NCBI GenBank assembly: GCA_009835985.1
Contig: VXWI01000053.1
Span: 1 to 45,405, forward strand
DNA: 45,405 nucleotides
Direction of reading: 5' to 3'
Source of the DNA: Acidobacteriota bacterium
GTDB lineage: Bacteria > Acidobacteriota > Vicinamibacteria > Marinacidobacterales > Marinacidobacteraceae
Shown here: piece by piece, positions 25,519 through 33,895 of the stretch
Layout of the letters: each line of letters starts with the position of its first letter
Numbering within the stretch: the stretch's first letter is position 1
Notes under the pieces: generated by a model
What the model was told of the DNA's origin: nothing
Databases searched by the model: none
Seen by the model: the letters and a program-made list of their open reading frames with translations, nothing else
Translations under genes and position numbers: made by a program

Positions 25519-26534
25519 TAGTAGAACTGTCTGCAGTAGCGTCGGTACATCCCGATCTCGCCGTCGGACGCGCACAGGGCCGGCCGGTCCCGATACCGCT
25601 TCCGGCTCCACACCTCCACGTCCTGCATGACGTCGTGCCGCTGAAAGTACAGCATCAGCCTGTTCATGGCCTCGGTGCGAAGCGCCGGCGGCAGGAACCG
25701 CAACCCGACGATCGGCCGCTTCGGTTTCCGGATCTTCCGCAACTGTCCGACCAGCACCAGGTCGATGAGCGTGCCGTCGACGGGCGTCGCGAGCACCCAG
25801 AGGCGGCCGTCCATTCCGATGGAGCGCTCGTGGAACTCCACGAACGAATACCCGAGTCCGATGACGTGCGCGGTGGCGGAAACATCGAACCTGAGGTCGG
25901 TGATCCCGGCGACGCGCTGCGTGCGCTTGAAATCAAAGCGGCTCACGAGATGCGCTCCGTCCACGGTCACGCTTCCCACCCGGCCGACGTTGTCGTAGCC
26001 GTGCACGTAGCGGAGGTGCGCCATGTCCACGGCGTTCTCACTGGTTTCCTGGGGGTGCCCCCGAAACCGGAGCGTCCGGAATGCCAGTTCACACCAGTCG
26101 GCTCCGGCCGGTGAGTCCTCGGGAAGGCCCCACTGGGGGGGCCGTCCGTCGAGCCCCCACCAGGCGAAGACGATGCCGAGGACTTCGCGCGTCGCGAAGG
26201 ACCTCAGCTTCGCGGTCTTCGGCGGCGGGGCGAAGGGCGTGGCGACGCATTGCCCGCTGACGTCGAACTCATAGCCGTGGAAGGGACAGACCAGCCGGCC
26301 GTCCCGCACCCGCCCGCCGGCGGACGGCCCCAATGCCGAGCCGAGGTGCGGACAGACCGATTCGGCAACCGACACGCGACCGGCGTCGTCGCGCCAGGCG
26401 ACGATTCGCTTGCCCATCCAGGTCTTTTCGATGAGCGTCGCCTTCTCGAGCGCCTGCCGGCTGGCGACGAAGTACCAACCCTCCGGGAACGGGGGAAGGC
26501 CGCCCGAGCCGTTTCCCACTCGATCTGCCGGCAT
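25518..26534 (-). CDS. Rieske non-heme iron oxygenase, DAF-36/KshA-like
   Basis: A 338-residue oxygenase. The Rieske [2Fe-2S] ligands are Cys61-Pro-His63 and Cys83-Pro-Phe-His86, with 19 residues between them. The mononuclear iron site is E-N167-A-V-D170-M-A-H173-L-R-Y-V-H178, with a later QDVEVW supplying the third carboxylate. The tail pattern DVEVWSRKRY...DGEIGMYRRYCRQFY is like cholesterol 7-desaturase (DAF-36/Neverland) and, more distantly, 3-ketosteroid 9-alpha-hydroxylase. Methylococcus SdmA, which removes sterol C-4 methyls, is another Rieske enzyme with a sterol substrate. A sterol or steroid substrate is therefore reasonable but inferred. Such enzymes need a reductase, which is not encoded here. 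It is the third gene after the efflux channel and adaptor, 79 bases downstream. Confidence 0.85.
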   Translation of the reverse strand: MPADRVGNGSGGLPPFPEGWYFVASRQALEKATLIEKTWMGKRIVAWRDDAGRVSVAESVCPHLGSALGPSAGGRVRDGRLVCPFHGYEFDVSGQCVATPFAPPPKTAKLRSFATREVLGIVFAWWGLDGRPPQWGLPEDSPAGADWCELAFRTLRFRGHPQETSENAVDMAHLRYVHGYDNVGRVGSVTVDGAHLVSRFDFKRTQRVAGITDLRFDVSATAHVIGLGYSFVEFHERSIGMDGRLWVLATPVDGTLIDLVLVGQLRKIRKPKRPIVGLRFLPPALRTEAMNRLMLYFQRHDVMQDVEVWSRKRYRDRPALCASDGEIGMYRRYCRQFY

Positions 26535-26613
26535 TTCGCTCAGGACTCGCGAAGGGGCGCCCGGCGCCCGCAGGCCCCCGCCAGCGCCTCGGGCGCCGGA
26601 CCACCCAGCGGGC

Positions 26614-27837
26614 TCAAGGAACCGGCGATGCCGCTGTCCGGACCCGCATTCCCTCGGTCGCGAACTGAATCCCGCCCACCACGACTTCCTGACCGCTCCG
26701 GAGCCCCCCCGTGACGAACACGGTGTCGTCGAAGCGCTGGAGCACCCGAACGGGCAAGATGGTCACCGCTTCGTTCTCCACCGCCCAGACCTCGTTGCCC
26801 GGCCGCAGCCCCAGCCGTGCGATCCGAAAGTACTCCGCCGGCGCGATCCCCGATATCTCGACGTCGGCGAACTGGCCCACCAGGAGCGGCGGCGAGCCGG
26901 CGGCCGGGGGGGCCGCGGTGTCCTCTCCGTCTCCCACCGGCTCCCCGCCGCGAAGGGGCTGCGGAACGCGCACGATCACCTCGAGAGTGCGGGTCGCCTC
27001 ATCCAGCGCCGGCTCGACGCGATCCACGTAGCCCTCCCACGCGTAGCGGCCGGTCGCGTGGTCCACGGTGACTCGGGCGGCAACCCGCGGGTCCGCGGCG
27101 CCCGGCCTCAGATCCCAGAGACCGGGCACGAGCGCCGCTTCGGCGTCGGACACGGGAACGACGATCTCGACCGCGTCGGAGGCATAGATCGCTCCCACGC
27201 CCACCCCGGCGGTCACGAACTGTCCAACCCCGACGGTCTCGGCACGCACCACGGCGTCAAAGGGCGCCCGGACCTCCGTCCGCGCGAGGAGGAGTTCGGC
27301 CTCCGCGAGAACGGCCCGCGCCCGCGCCACGGCGGCCCGCGCGGCCTCAAGTTGTGGCTCCCACTGCGCCAGCGGATTCGCCTCGCCGCTTTCGGCGTCC
27401 CCGCGGCGGCCACGGAATGCCTCGTACTGGTCGCGGGCGATCCGCGCTTCCTCCTCCACCTTCAGCAGTTCCACCTGCTGTACGGCGACGCCGGAGCGCG
27501 CCTGCTCCACCCGGAAGCGGTAGTCGGCGTCGTCTAGGCGGAAGAGCACCTGACCCTCGCTGATCCGGCCGCCGCTCTCGAACGCGGTATCTACCGAGAC
27601 GATCCGGCCGCTCACCCCGGCGGCGACGTCCACCTGAACGCGCGGCCGAACGGTCCCCGCGCCATGGACGGGGATCGCTCCGGACCCCGCAACCGCCGGT
27701 GCAGTCGTCACGAACGGCACCTGGGAGGGAGGTTCGCGCCGCTCGGGCTCCGGCCGCTGTGCGATCAACAGGGTTGCGAGCCCGAACGATCCAAGCAGGA
27801 TGATGGCCGCCAGGAGGAATCCCTTCGTTCGATTCAT
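26614..27837 (-). CDS. RND efflux periplasmic adaptor (membrane fusion protein)
   Basis: A 407-residue adaptor that joins an RND pump to an outer-membrane channel. One N-terminal hydrophobic segment (FLLAAIILLGSFGLATLLIA) anchors or exports it. The first lipoyl half (VDVAAGVSGRIVSV, then GQVLFRLDDADY), a coiled-coil hairpin at about residues 115-190 (RDQYEAF, LEAARAAVARARAVLAEAELLLARTEV) and the second half RAPFDAVV follow in order. After that come the beta-barrel and membrane-proximal domains. The start ATG overlaps the channel gene's stop by four bases (ATGA), so the two are coupled. No pump gene adjoins; the only RND pump in the window is at 18629-21823, separated by three oxidoreductase genes. 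Confidence 0.9.
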   Translation of the reverse strand: MNRTKGFLLAAIILLGSFGLATLLIAQRPEPERREPPSQVPFVTTAPAVAGSGAIPVHGAGTVRPRVQVDVAAGVSGRIVSVDTAFESGGRISEGQVLFRLDDADYRFRVEQARSGVAVQQVELLKVEEEARIARDQYEAFRGRRGDAESGEANPLAQWEPQLEAARAAVARARAVLAEAELLLARTEVRAPFDAVVRAETVGVGQFVTAGVGVGAIYASDAVEIVVPVSDAEAALVPGLWDLRPGAADPRVAARVTVDHATGRYAWEGYVDRVEPALDEATRTLEVIVRVPQPLRGGEPVGDGEDTAAPPAAGSPPLLVGQFADVEISGIAPAEYFRIARLGLRPGNEVWAVENEAVTILPVRVLQRFDDTVFVTGGLRSGQEVVVGGIQFATEGMRVRTAASPVP

Positions 27838-29363
27838 CGGCCGGCCGGTCCTTTGGCGCGGGCATCCGGCCCGCTCGCCTGCGCGTCGGCCATCTCGTCC
27901 GGGCCGGTCCAGGCGCCCCCCAGGGCACGATGGATGGCCAGGCGGGCGAGCGCCAGGTTCCGCGCCGAAGTCGCGAGCGCCGCTGCCGCATCCAGCAGCC
28001 TGGCGTCCGCATCCAGGACGTCCTCATAGCCGCTGAGGCCCGCCTCGTAGCGCCTCGACTGAACGTCCACCGACGCCCGGGCCTCCTCGTGCCGCGCGGC
28101 GAGCGATTCCTGCCGGCGGCCTTCGTTCCTCAGCGTGGCCAGGGCCGCTTCCACCTCGTTGACGGCCGTGACGATGGTCCGGCCGTAGGCTGCCGCCAAC
28201 TCGTCGAAACGGGCTTCGGCCAGCGTCACGCCGCTCGCGAGGCGGCCCCCATCGAACACCGGGCGAAGCAGGTTGCCGGCGAGGTTCGTGAACCACTGCT
28301 TGACGTCGAAGAGGCCTCCGGCCTCCGTGCTCCGGAGTCCAATGGACCCGGAGAGCGAGAGTTGCGGCATCAGGGCCGCGCGCCGCGCTTCCACGGTATG
28401 GCCGGCGGCTTCCAGCCGGTGACCCGCGGCCTGCACGTCCGGCCGCTGCGAAAGGAGGTCGGCCGGAATGCCCGCCGGCACGGGGTCGGCCGGGGATGCC
28501 GGCGCGAGGGACTCGGGAAGGATCGCCGCCACATCCTCCCGGTAGCCCCCCAGCAGCACGGCGAGCCGGGACTCGGTCTCGGCGAGCTGGTTCTCGATCT
28601 CCGGCACGCCCGCCCGGGCGCCCGAGAGGGCCTGGCGGACTCCGTGCAGCTCGAGCGAGACGGCGAGCCCGCGTTCGTAGCGGCTCTCCACCAGCCGCTC
28701 GCGTTCCTCGAGCAGTTCGACCTGCCGCCCGGCGATAGCGAGTTGTTGCCGCAGGTGGCCGATCTCGAAGTAGGCCGAGATCGTCTCGGCGAGGATCCCG
28801 ATGCGGGCGACCCGCAGGTCGAACTCCGAGGCCAGCAGCTCGGACCCCGCCGCGAGCGCGGTGTGGCGCACGCGGCCCCAGAAATCGGCCTCGTAGGCGA
28901 AGTCGGCGCCCAGGGTATAGGTCGGGAAACCCAGCCGGTCGGGCAGCGGGAAATCAAGGCCCAGGTCCTCGAGTTGGGCGCCGATCGCAGCGTTGGTCGG
29001 CAGGTCGAAGGTCTCGGCCGTGAGGCTCGCTCCGACCGTGGGCAGGATCGCCGCGTCGGCCAGCCGGGCCCGCGTCCTGGCCTGCTCGACCCGAGCGACG
29101 GCTTCCGCTACGGAGAAGTTGGAGTCGAGGACCGATGCGACCACCCGGTCGAGCGCGGGGTCGGCGAACGCCCACCACCAGTCCTGCGCCTCGTAAGCGC
29201 CGTTGGACGGACTCTCCGCAAAGTCGGGAGGCAGCTCCGCAGCCGCCTCCGGCGACAGGTCGGCGGAACCTCCCGACCGCAGGGCGCAGCCGCCGGCAGC
29301 GAGAAAGACAAGTCCCCCGCCGAGCAGGACCGCCGCCGGAAGAGCGCGATTCCTCACGGCCAC
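27834..29363 (-). CDS. RND outer-membrane efflux channel (OprM/TolC-like lipoprotein)
   Basis: This is an outer-membrane factor of about 509 residues with two OEP repeats, forming the trimeric duct of a tripartite pump. Starting at the GTG at 29363 (29357 also possible) gives a signal peptide ending LVFLAAGGC, consistent with an acylated N-terminus; a GTG at 29459 would prepend 32 unlikely residues. Family landmarks include EAQDWWWAFADPALDRVV at the mature start, NFSVAEAVARVEQARTRARLA in repeat one, and GIPADLLSQRPDVQAAGHRLEAA opening repeat two. It is the first gene of the channel-adaptor-Rieske run. Confidence 0.9.
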   Translation of the reverse strand: MAVRNRALPAAVLLGGGLVFLAAGGCALRSGGSADLSPEAAAELPPDFAESPSNGAYEAQDWWWAFADPALDRVVASVLDSNFSVAEAVARVEQARTRARLADAAILPTVGASLTAETFDLPTNAAIGAQLEDLGLDFPLPDRLGFPTYTLGADFAYEADFWGRVRHTALAAGSELLASEFDLRVARIGILAETISAYFEIGHLRQQLAIAGRQVELLEERERLVESRYERGLAVSLELHGVRQALSGARAGVPEIENQLAETESRLAVLLGGYREDVAAILPESLAPASPADPVPAGIPADLLSQRPDVQAAGHRLEAAGHTVEARRAALMPQLSLSGSIGLRSTEAGGLFDVKQWFTNLAGNLLRPVFDGGRLASGVTLAEARFDELAAAYGRTIVTAVNEVEAALATLRNEGRRQESLAARHEEARASVDVQSRRYEAGLSGYEDVLDADARLLDAAAALATSARNLALARLAIHRALGGAWTGPDEMADAQASGPDARAKGPAGR

Positions 29364-29512
29364 CGGGACATTTCGCCGAGCCCCATGAACCGAGTTTATT
29401 GCACCGCCCGCGCGGCCCGAAAAGGAGGGGTCGGTCTCGATCCCGGCGGCGCTGGCCACGATTTTCTTTCCGCAACCAGGACCGGATCAGGGAAGTGCGT
29501 CAGGATTCCACC
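29364..29512. promoter_or_regulatory. Divergent intergenic region, efflux channel / CBM9-like gene
   Basis: The 149-base gap between divergent genes includes an AT-richer patch (CCGAGTTTATTGCACC, around 29390-29405). No paired promoter hexamers or operator could be identified. Confidence 0.25.
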
Positions 29513-30181
29513 GTGCTCCCCGTGATCCTCTCCCTCTTCCTCGCGCAGACCGCTCCGGCCTACGAGGCCCGAAGCACACCGGCGGACGCCGCCGCCCTCC
29601 TCGCCCCGGACGCCGGGGAGTGGGACACCGCAACCGAAGTGGACTGGGGACCGGAGCCCTACCGGACCCGGTTCCGGGCGCTGTGGAACAAGCACGGCCT
29701 CCACCTGCGGTTCGACTCGGAGGACGATTCGCCGTGGTTCACCATGACGGAGCGCGACGACCGGCTCTGGGAAGAGGAAGTGGTCGAGATCTTCCTCGAT
29801 CCCCTCGGCGACGGCCGCTACGTCGAGGTGGAGCTGAACCCGGCGAACGTGGTCTGCGATCTGCGAAGACTCGGACCGGGCGAAACGGCTTCCGATCCGA
29901 TCGGACCGATGGATCGGGGGTTTTCGGTTACCGGAATGCAGACGGCGGTGGCGACCTCGGATGATCGCTGGATCGGGACGCTCTATTTCCCCTGGGAGGG
30001 CCTCGATCTGCCGGTTGCTCCCGCCCCCGGCGCCGAAATCCCCTTCAACGTCTTCCGCATCAAGCGGCCCGGCGGCCCCGATGCTCCGGACGAGGGCGCC
30101 GTCTTCGCCGCCTGGTCCCCGACCGGCAGCCCCAGCTTCCACGTGCCGGAGGCTTTCCGGCCGTTGCGTCTGATCCCCTGA
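29513..30181 (+). CDS. Exported CBM9-like carbohydrate-binding protein
   Basis: A 222-residue protein with a short hydrophobic N-terminus (LPVILSLFLAQTAPA). GTG 29513 is chosen for an AGGA seven bases upstream; GTG 29495 would add a charged n-region and is also possible. The rest is a single CBM9/DOMON-like sandwich: AGEWDTATEVDW, then FRALWNKHGLHLRFDSEDDS, EEEVVEIFLDPLGDG, YVEVELNP, and a final FNVFRIKRP and FAAWSPTGSPSFHVPEAFRPL. Such stand-alone domains bind sugars or related ligands and often accompany carbohydrate-processing genes; the ligand here is unknown. The next gene downstream begins 85 bases on and has a sugar-epimerase-like fold, so a carbohydrate role is plausible. Confidence 0.75.
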   Translation: MLPVILSLFLAQTAPAYEARSTPADAAALLAPDAGEWDTATEVDWGPEPYRTRFRALWNKHGLHLRFDSEDDSPWFTMTERDDRLWEEEVVEIFLDPLGDGRYVEVELNPANVVCDLRRLGPGETASDPIGPMDRGFSVTGMQTAVATSDDRWIGTLYFPWEGLDLPVAPAPGAEIPFNVFRIKRPGGPDAPDEGAVFAAWSPTGSPSFHVPEAFRPLRLIP

Positions 30182-30266
30182 GGAACGTCGGCGGGGCGTC
30201 CCGTCCTGCCAAAGGGCTCGGGCGTCCAACCCGTATAGCCTCTCCCGGCCAGACGAGGTGACGCGC

Positions 30267-33200
30267 ATGCTCTCTCCACGCCCCCCGATCCTGCTGACGG
30301 CGCTCCTGCTCGCCTTCGCCGTTTCTGCTCCCGCGGCAGCCCAGGAACCCGTCCGCGTCTGGGAGGGCGAACTCACGCTCCCGACCTACGCGCTCCTTCC
30401 CGACGATCCCAACCCGCAGTTTCGCGAGACCGACAACTCCATCGTCTATCCCTACACGATGCAGGACAACCTCGGCACGGAGCGGGCCGACCACACCTGG
30501 AGGGCGTTCTTCCTCGAGAACGAGTACCTGAAGGTGGCCTGCCTTCCCGAGATCGGGGGGCGCATCCAGTGGGTCCTCGACAAGCGCGAGAACGAACAGA
30601 TGTTCTACAACAACCAGGTCATCCGGCCCGGGCTGATCGCGCTCCGGGGCGCCTGGATCTCGGGCGGCATCGAGTGGAACCGGGGTCCCCAGGGCCACAC
30701 GGTGACCAGTTACTCGCCGGTGAACGTGACGGGCGTCCAGAACGAGGACGGCTCGGCGACGCTCGTGATCGGCGAGATCGAGCAGAGCTTCCGCACCGGG
30801 TGGGAGGTGCGCCTCACGCTCCGCCCGGGAGTCGCCCGGCTCGACCAGGAGATCACCATCTTCAACCCGACCGACCTCCCCCATCCCTACTACTTCTGGA
30901 ACAACACCGCCTTCCCCCAACGCGACGGCACCCGCTTCATCTATCCGATGTCCCTCGCGACCGACCACTTCGGGACCACCTTCTACCGCTTCCCCGAGGA
31001 CAACGGGGTGGACATGACCCGGCTCCCCAACTACCCGGAGCCGACCTCGATCTTCGCCTACCGCTCGGTCCACGACTTCTTCGGCGCTTACGACTCGGGG
31101 GACGACCGGGGCATCGTCCAGACCGCGGACCATCGCGAACTGCCCGGCAAGAAGGGCTGGACCTGGGGCCAGGGCGACGACGGCATGATGAACCAGCGGG
31201 CCCTCACGGACGAGGACGGCCCCTACATCGAGGTGCAGAGCGGCCCCCTGCCCACCCAGTCCGATTACGCCTGGGTCTACCCGGGCCAGCGGGTGTTCTG
31301 GCGCGAACAGTGGACGCCGGTTTTCGGGCTCGGCGAGGGTTTCGAATACGCGACCCCCGACCTGGTGGTCGAGCGGGCCGAGGGCGACGCGGGGACCCGT
31401 TTCCTGTTCCTCGCCACGAGAGCGTTGCCCGGGGCGACCGTCCGGCTGAGCGGCAGTGGGACGGCACACTCCCAGACCCTCGACCTGGCTCCGGAGGCGG
31501 TTGCGGCCGTCGATTGGCCGGGGCCGGCCGCGGCTTCGATCGAGGTGGCGGTGACCGCTGACGGCGGAAGTGTCCTCGCCTACCGGTCTCCGCTCGAGAT
31601 CCCGGTCGAAGAGCCCCCGCCGCTCCTCGAGGCAACCGAGCCGGCGAACGCCGAGGAAGCGTTCCTGGCCGCCGAACGCGCCGACAAGGACCTGAACCGC
31701 GCGGAGGCCCGGCGGCTCTACGAGCGGGCGCTCGTCCTGGCGCCGGATCATGCCGATGCCGCGGTCGGTCTCGCCGCGCTGGACCTCAAGGCCGGGCTCT
31801 ACGAGCGGGCGGCCGACCGGCTGGCCGGCGTCGCTGCCGCGGACCCCGAGCACGGTTTCGCGCGCTTCCTCCAGGCGGTCGCCCGCTACGGCGTCGGTGA
31901 CGAGGAGGGCGCCCTCGACTCAGCCTACCTGGCCACGAAGCTGGCCGGCGTCGAAGCTTCCGCCTGGCGCCTGATCGGCCGGGTGAAAGTCGGGCTGGGT
32001 AGTCCCGGAGAAGCGATCCCGGCCCTCCGACGGGGCGGGCGCGACCTGCTGCCGCTCGCGCACCTGCGCGCCGGCGACCGGGAACGGGCTGCGGGACTCG
32101 CCGGACGGATGATCGAACGGGGCACTGTCGAACTCGTTCCCTGGGCAGTGCGCCTTCACACCGCTGACGGCTCGGGGCGGGCCGAAGCGGCGCGGGCCAT
32201 GTCGGCGCTCGCGGGGGAGCCGGAGTTCGCCTTCACCGAACTGCTCCTGACCCTCGCCGAGCTCGGACTTGGCGACGTGGCGCTCGAGGTGCTCGACGGG
32301 CTCCGCACGGACGGCGGATTCGAGCCCGGACCGGTGCTCCTGTTCCACGCGGCCGAGTGGGCGAGCGGCGACGAGGCCCGCCGCTACCGCGAGGAAGCGC
32401 TTGCGGCGCCGCTCGACTACGCCTTCCCGTCGCGCCCCGAATCGCTCCCGGTGCTCCGGTCCGCGGCGGAGCATCTTCCGGCGTCGGCGACCCCCCGGCT
32501 CCTCCTCGGCCACCTGTTGGCCGGACTTGGCCGCTTCGGGGAGGCGACCGCGGCCTGGGAAGCCGCGACGGCGCTCGACCCGGGCCTCTCCACCGCTCAC
32601 CGGGCGCTCGGGATGGTTCACTGGAAGATCGCGGGCCGGACGGCAGAGGCCGAGAGCCGTCTCCGTCAGGCGATCGCGGCCCGCCCGGCGGACCAGACCC
32701 TCTACCGGGACCTCGCGCGGCTCCTGCTCGCCGAGGGACGTCCGGCGGACGCGATGCAGGCGCTGCAGATGGTCCCGGCGGATCTTCGCCGCCGCCACGA
32801 CGTGACCATCGAGCTGGCCCGGGGGCTGAACGCCACCGGCCGGTTCGCGGAAACGATCGCCATGCTGGACGCGACCCGGGTCAACTTCCGGGAGGGCGAC
32901 GCCACCGTGTGGCAACTCTTCTCGCGAGCCGAGGTGGAACTCGGCCGCCGGGCGCTCGACGCCGGTGATGCCGCAACCGCCCTCGTCCACTTCGACCGGG
33001 CGCTCACCTATCCCGACAACCTCGGCGTCGGTCGTTCCCACCGGGCTCGGGAGGCGCGGGCCCTGTGGTTCCGCGCCGAGGCCCTGACGGCGCTCGACCG
33101 CTTCGACGAGGCGGCGGTCACGCTTGCGCGGTGCGCCGAAGACCCGCCCCTGAGCGACGAGCAGGAGCACTTCATCGCCCGCTGCGCCGCCGCCCGATAG
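30267..33200 (+). CDS. Exported DUF5107-TPR protein
   Basis: A 977-residue protein. ATG 30267 has GAGG eight bases upstream; the GTG at 30258 overlaps that site and is rejected. A signal peptide (LLTALLLAFAVSAPAAAQ) leads into DUF5107, a galactose-mutarotase-like beta-supersandwich at about residues 60-370. Recognisable parts are LENEYLKVACLPEIGGRI, ISGGIEWN, and YYFWNNTAFP. The C-terminal half is alpha-helical with repeated 34-residue-type units (AEARRLYERALVLAPDHADAAVGLAALDL and several more), i.e. tetratricopeptide repeats. DUF5107-TPR proteins are thought to act on or sense glycans outside the cytoplasm, but the reaction is unknown. It is closely followed by the NTF2-like gene. Confidence 0.88.
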   Translation: MLSPRPPILLTALLLAFAVSAPAAAQEPVRVWEGELTLPTYALLPDDPNPQFRETDNSIVYPYTMQDNLGTERADHTWRAFFLENEYLKVACLPEIGGRIQWVLDKRENEQMFYNNQVIRPGLIALRGAWISGGIEWNRGPQGHTVTSYSPVNVTGVQNEDGSATLVIGEIEQSFRTGWEVRLTLRPGVARLDQEITIFNPTDLPHPYYFWNNTAFPQRDGTRFIYPMSLATDHFGTTFYRFPEDNGVDMTRLPNYPEPTSIFAYRSVHDFFGAYDSGDDRGIVQTADHRELPGKKGWTWGQGDDGMMNQRALTDEDGPYIEVQSGPLPTQSDYAWVYPGQRVFWREQWTPVFGLGEGFEYATPDLVVERAEGDAGTRFLFLATRALPGATVRLSGSGTAHSQTLDLAPEAVAAVDWPGPAAASIEVAVTADGGSVLAYRSPLEIPVEEPPPLLEATEPANAEEAFLAAERADKDLNRAEARRLYERALVLAPDHADAAVGLAALDLKAGLYERAADRLAGVAAADPEHGFARFLQAVARYGVGDEEGALDSAYLATKLAGVEASAWRLIGRVKVGLGSPGEAIPALRRGGRDLLPLAHLRAGDRERAAGLAGRMIERGTVELVPWAVRLHTADGSGRAEAARAMSALAGEPEFAFTELLLTLAELGLGDVALEVLDGLRTDGGFEPGPVLLFHAAEWASGDEARRYREEALAAPLDYAFPSRPESLPVLRSAAEHLPASATPRLLLGHLLAGLGRFGEATAAWEAATALDPGLSTAHRALGMVHWKIAGRTAEAESRLRQAIAARPADQTLYRDLARLLLAEGRPADAMQALQMVPADLRRRHDVTIELARGLNATGRFAETIAMLDATRVNFREGDATVWQLFSRAEVELGRRALDAGDAATALVHFDRALTYPDNLGVGRSHRAREARALWFRAEALTALDRFDEAAVTLARCAEDPPLSDEQEHFIARCAAAR

Positions 33201-33227
33201 GCAGCAGTGGTGCCGTCAGGCGGCGGT

Positions 33228-33809
33228 ATGCTCCGATTCGTGAGTCGCCCGCCCCGCGTTTCCCCGAGATCGGCGGCCGCGGTCGCGCTGCTGGCCTTGG
33301 CGTGGGCATTGCCCGCGCCAGCCGGCATCGCCCAGGATGGGGAGCCCGAACCGGGCGGACGGGAGATCGCTGAGCGCTGGTTCCGGCTGGTGGACGCTCT
33401 GGACGGCAGCGAGGAGAGCCGGACCGCCTTTCTCGCCCTCTACGCCGAGGACGCGCTCCACATCCAGGGTCCGGCCGGCGACTACCAGCGGGGATCCGCC
33501 ACCTATTGGGGACGCGAAAAGGTCGGGCTGCTGGTGGACCGGCTGCTGGAAGAGTGGAAGGACCACTCCATCCGTCCCGAGGTGGCGACCGCCGCCGAGG
33601 TCTCGGAGACCGTCTGGGCCGAGGCGGAGGGGCCGTGGGGAGGCCCGCTGGTCGCCGCCCAGTTCACGATCGCCGCCACCCGCCGGGACGAGGAGACCCG
33701 CTGGTACATCCCGGGGGCGGCGTTCTTCCGGGTCCGGGGCAACGAGCTGGTCCGGGTCCGGATCTACCTCGCGCCCGGGGAAGCCGCCGAGGTGGAACTC
33801 CAGCGGTGA
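33228..33809 (+). CDS. Exported NTF2/SnoaL-like protein
   Basis: A 193-residue protein from the ATG at 33228, chosen over a GTG at 33207 because it follows an AGGCGG site and begins directly with the signal peptide (AAVALLALAWALPAPAGIAQ). The mature part fits the cone-shaped NTF2-like fold: a helix REIAERWFRLVDALDG, FLALYAEDALHIQG, an amphipathic helix VGLLVDRLLEEW, then strands ending AAFFRVRGNELVRVRIYL. The fold is used both for binding and for isomerase or dehydratase activity; no catalytic residues can be claimed. It begins 27 bases after the DUF5107-TPR gene, suggesting one transcript. Confidence 0.7.
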   Translation: MLRFVSRPPRVSPRSAAAVALLALAWALPAPAGIAQDGEPEPGGREIAERWFRLVDALDGSEESRTAFLALYAEDALHIQGPAGDYQRGSATYWGREKVGLLVDRLLEEWKDHSIRPEVATAAEVSETVWAEAEGPWGGPLVAAQFTIAATRRDEETRWYIPGAAFFRVRGNELVRVRIYLAPGEAAEVELQR

Positions 33810-33895
33810 AGCCGGAACCGGCCGAGTCCTCCGGGAGGAATCCGCCGGAGAGTCCTCGTTTTCCGGGCGGAGAGGGCGGTGTTACCTTCCGGGCC

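Noticed and set aside
30060-31853. 597-codon open frame on minus opposite the DUF5107-TPR gene
   Set aside because: Antisense shadow of a gene with signal peptide and known domains.
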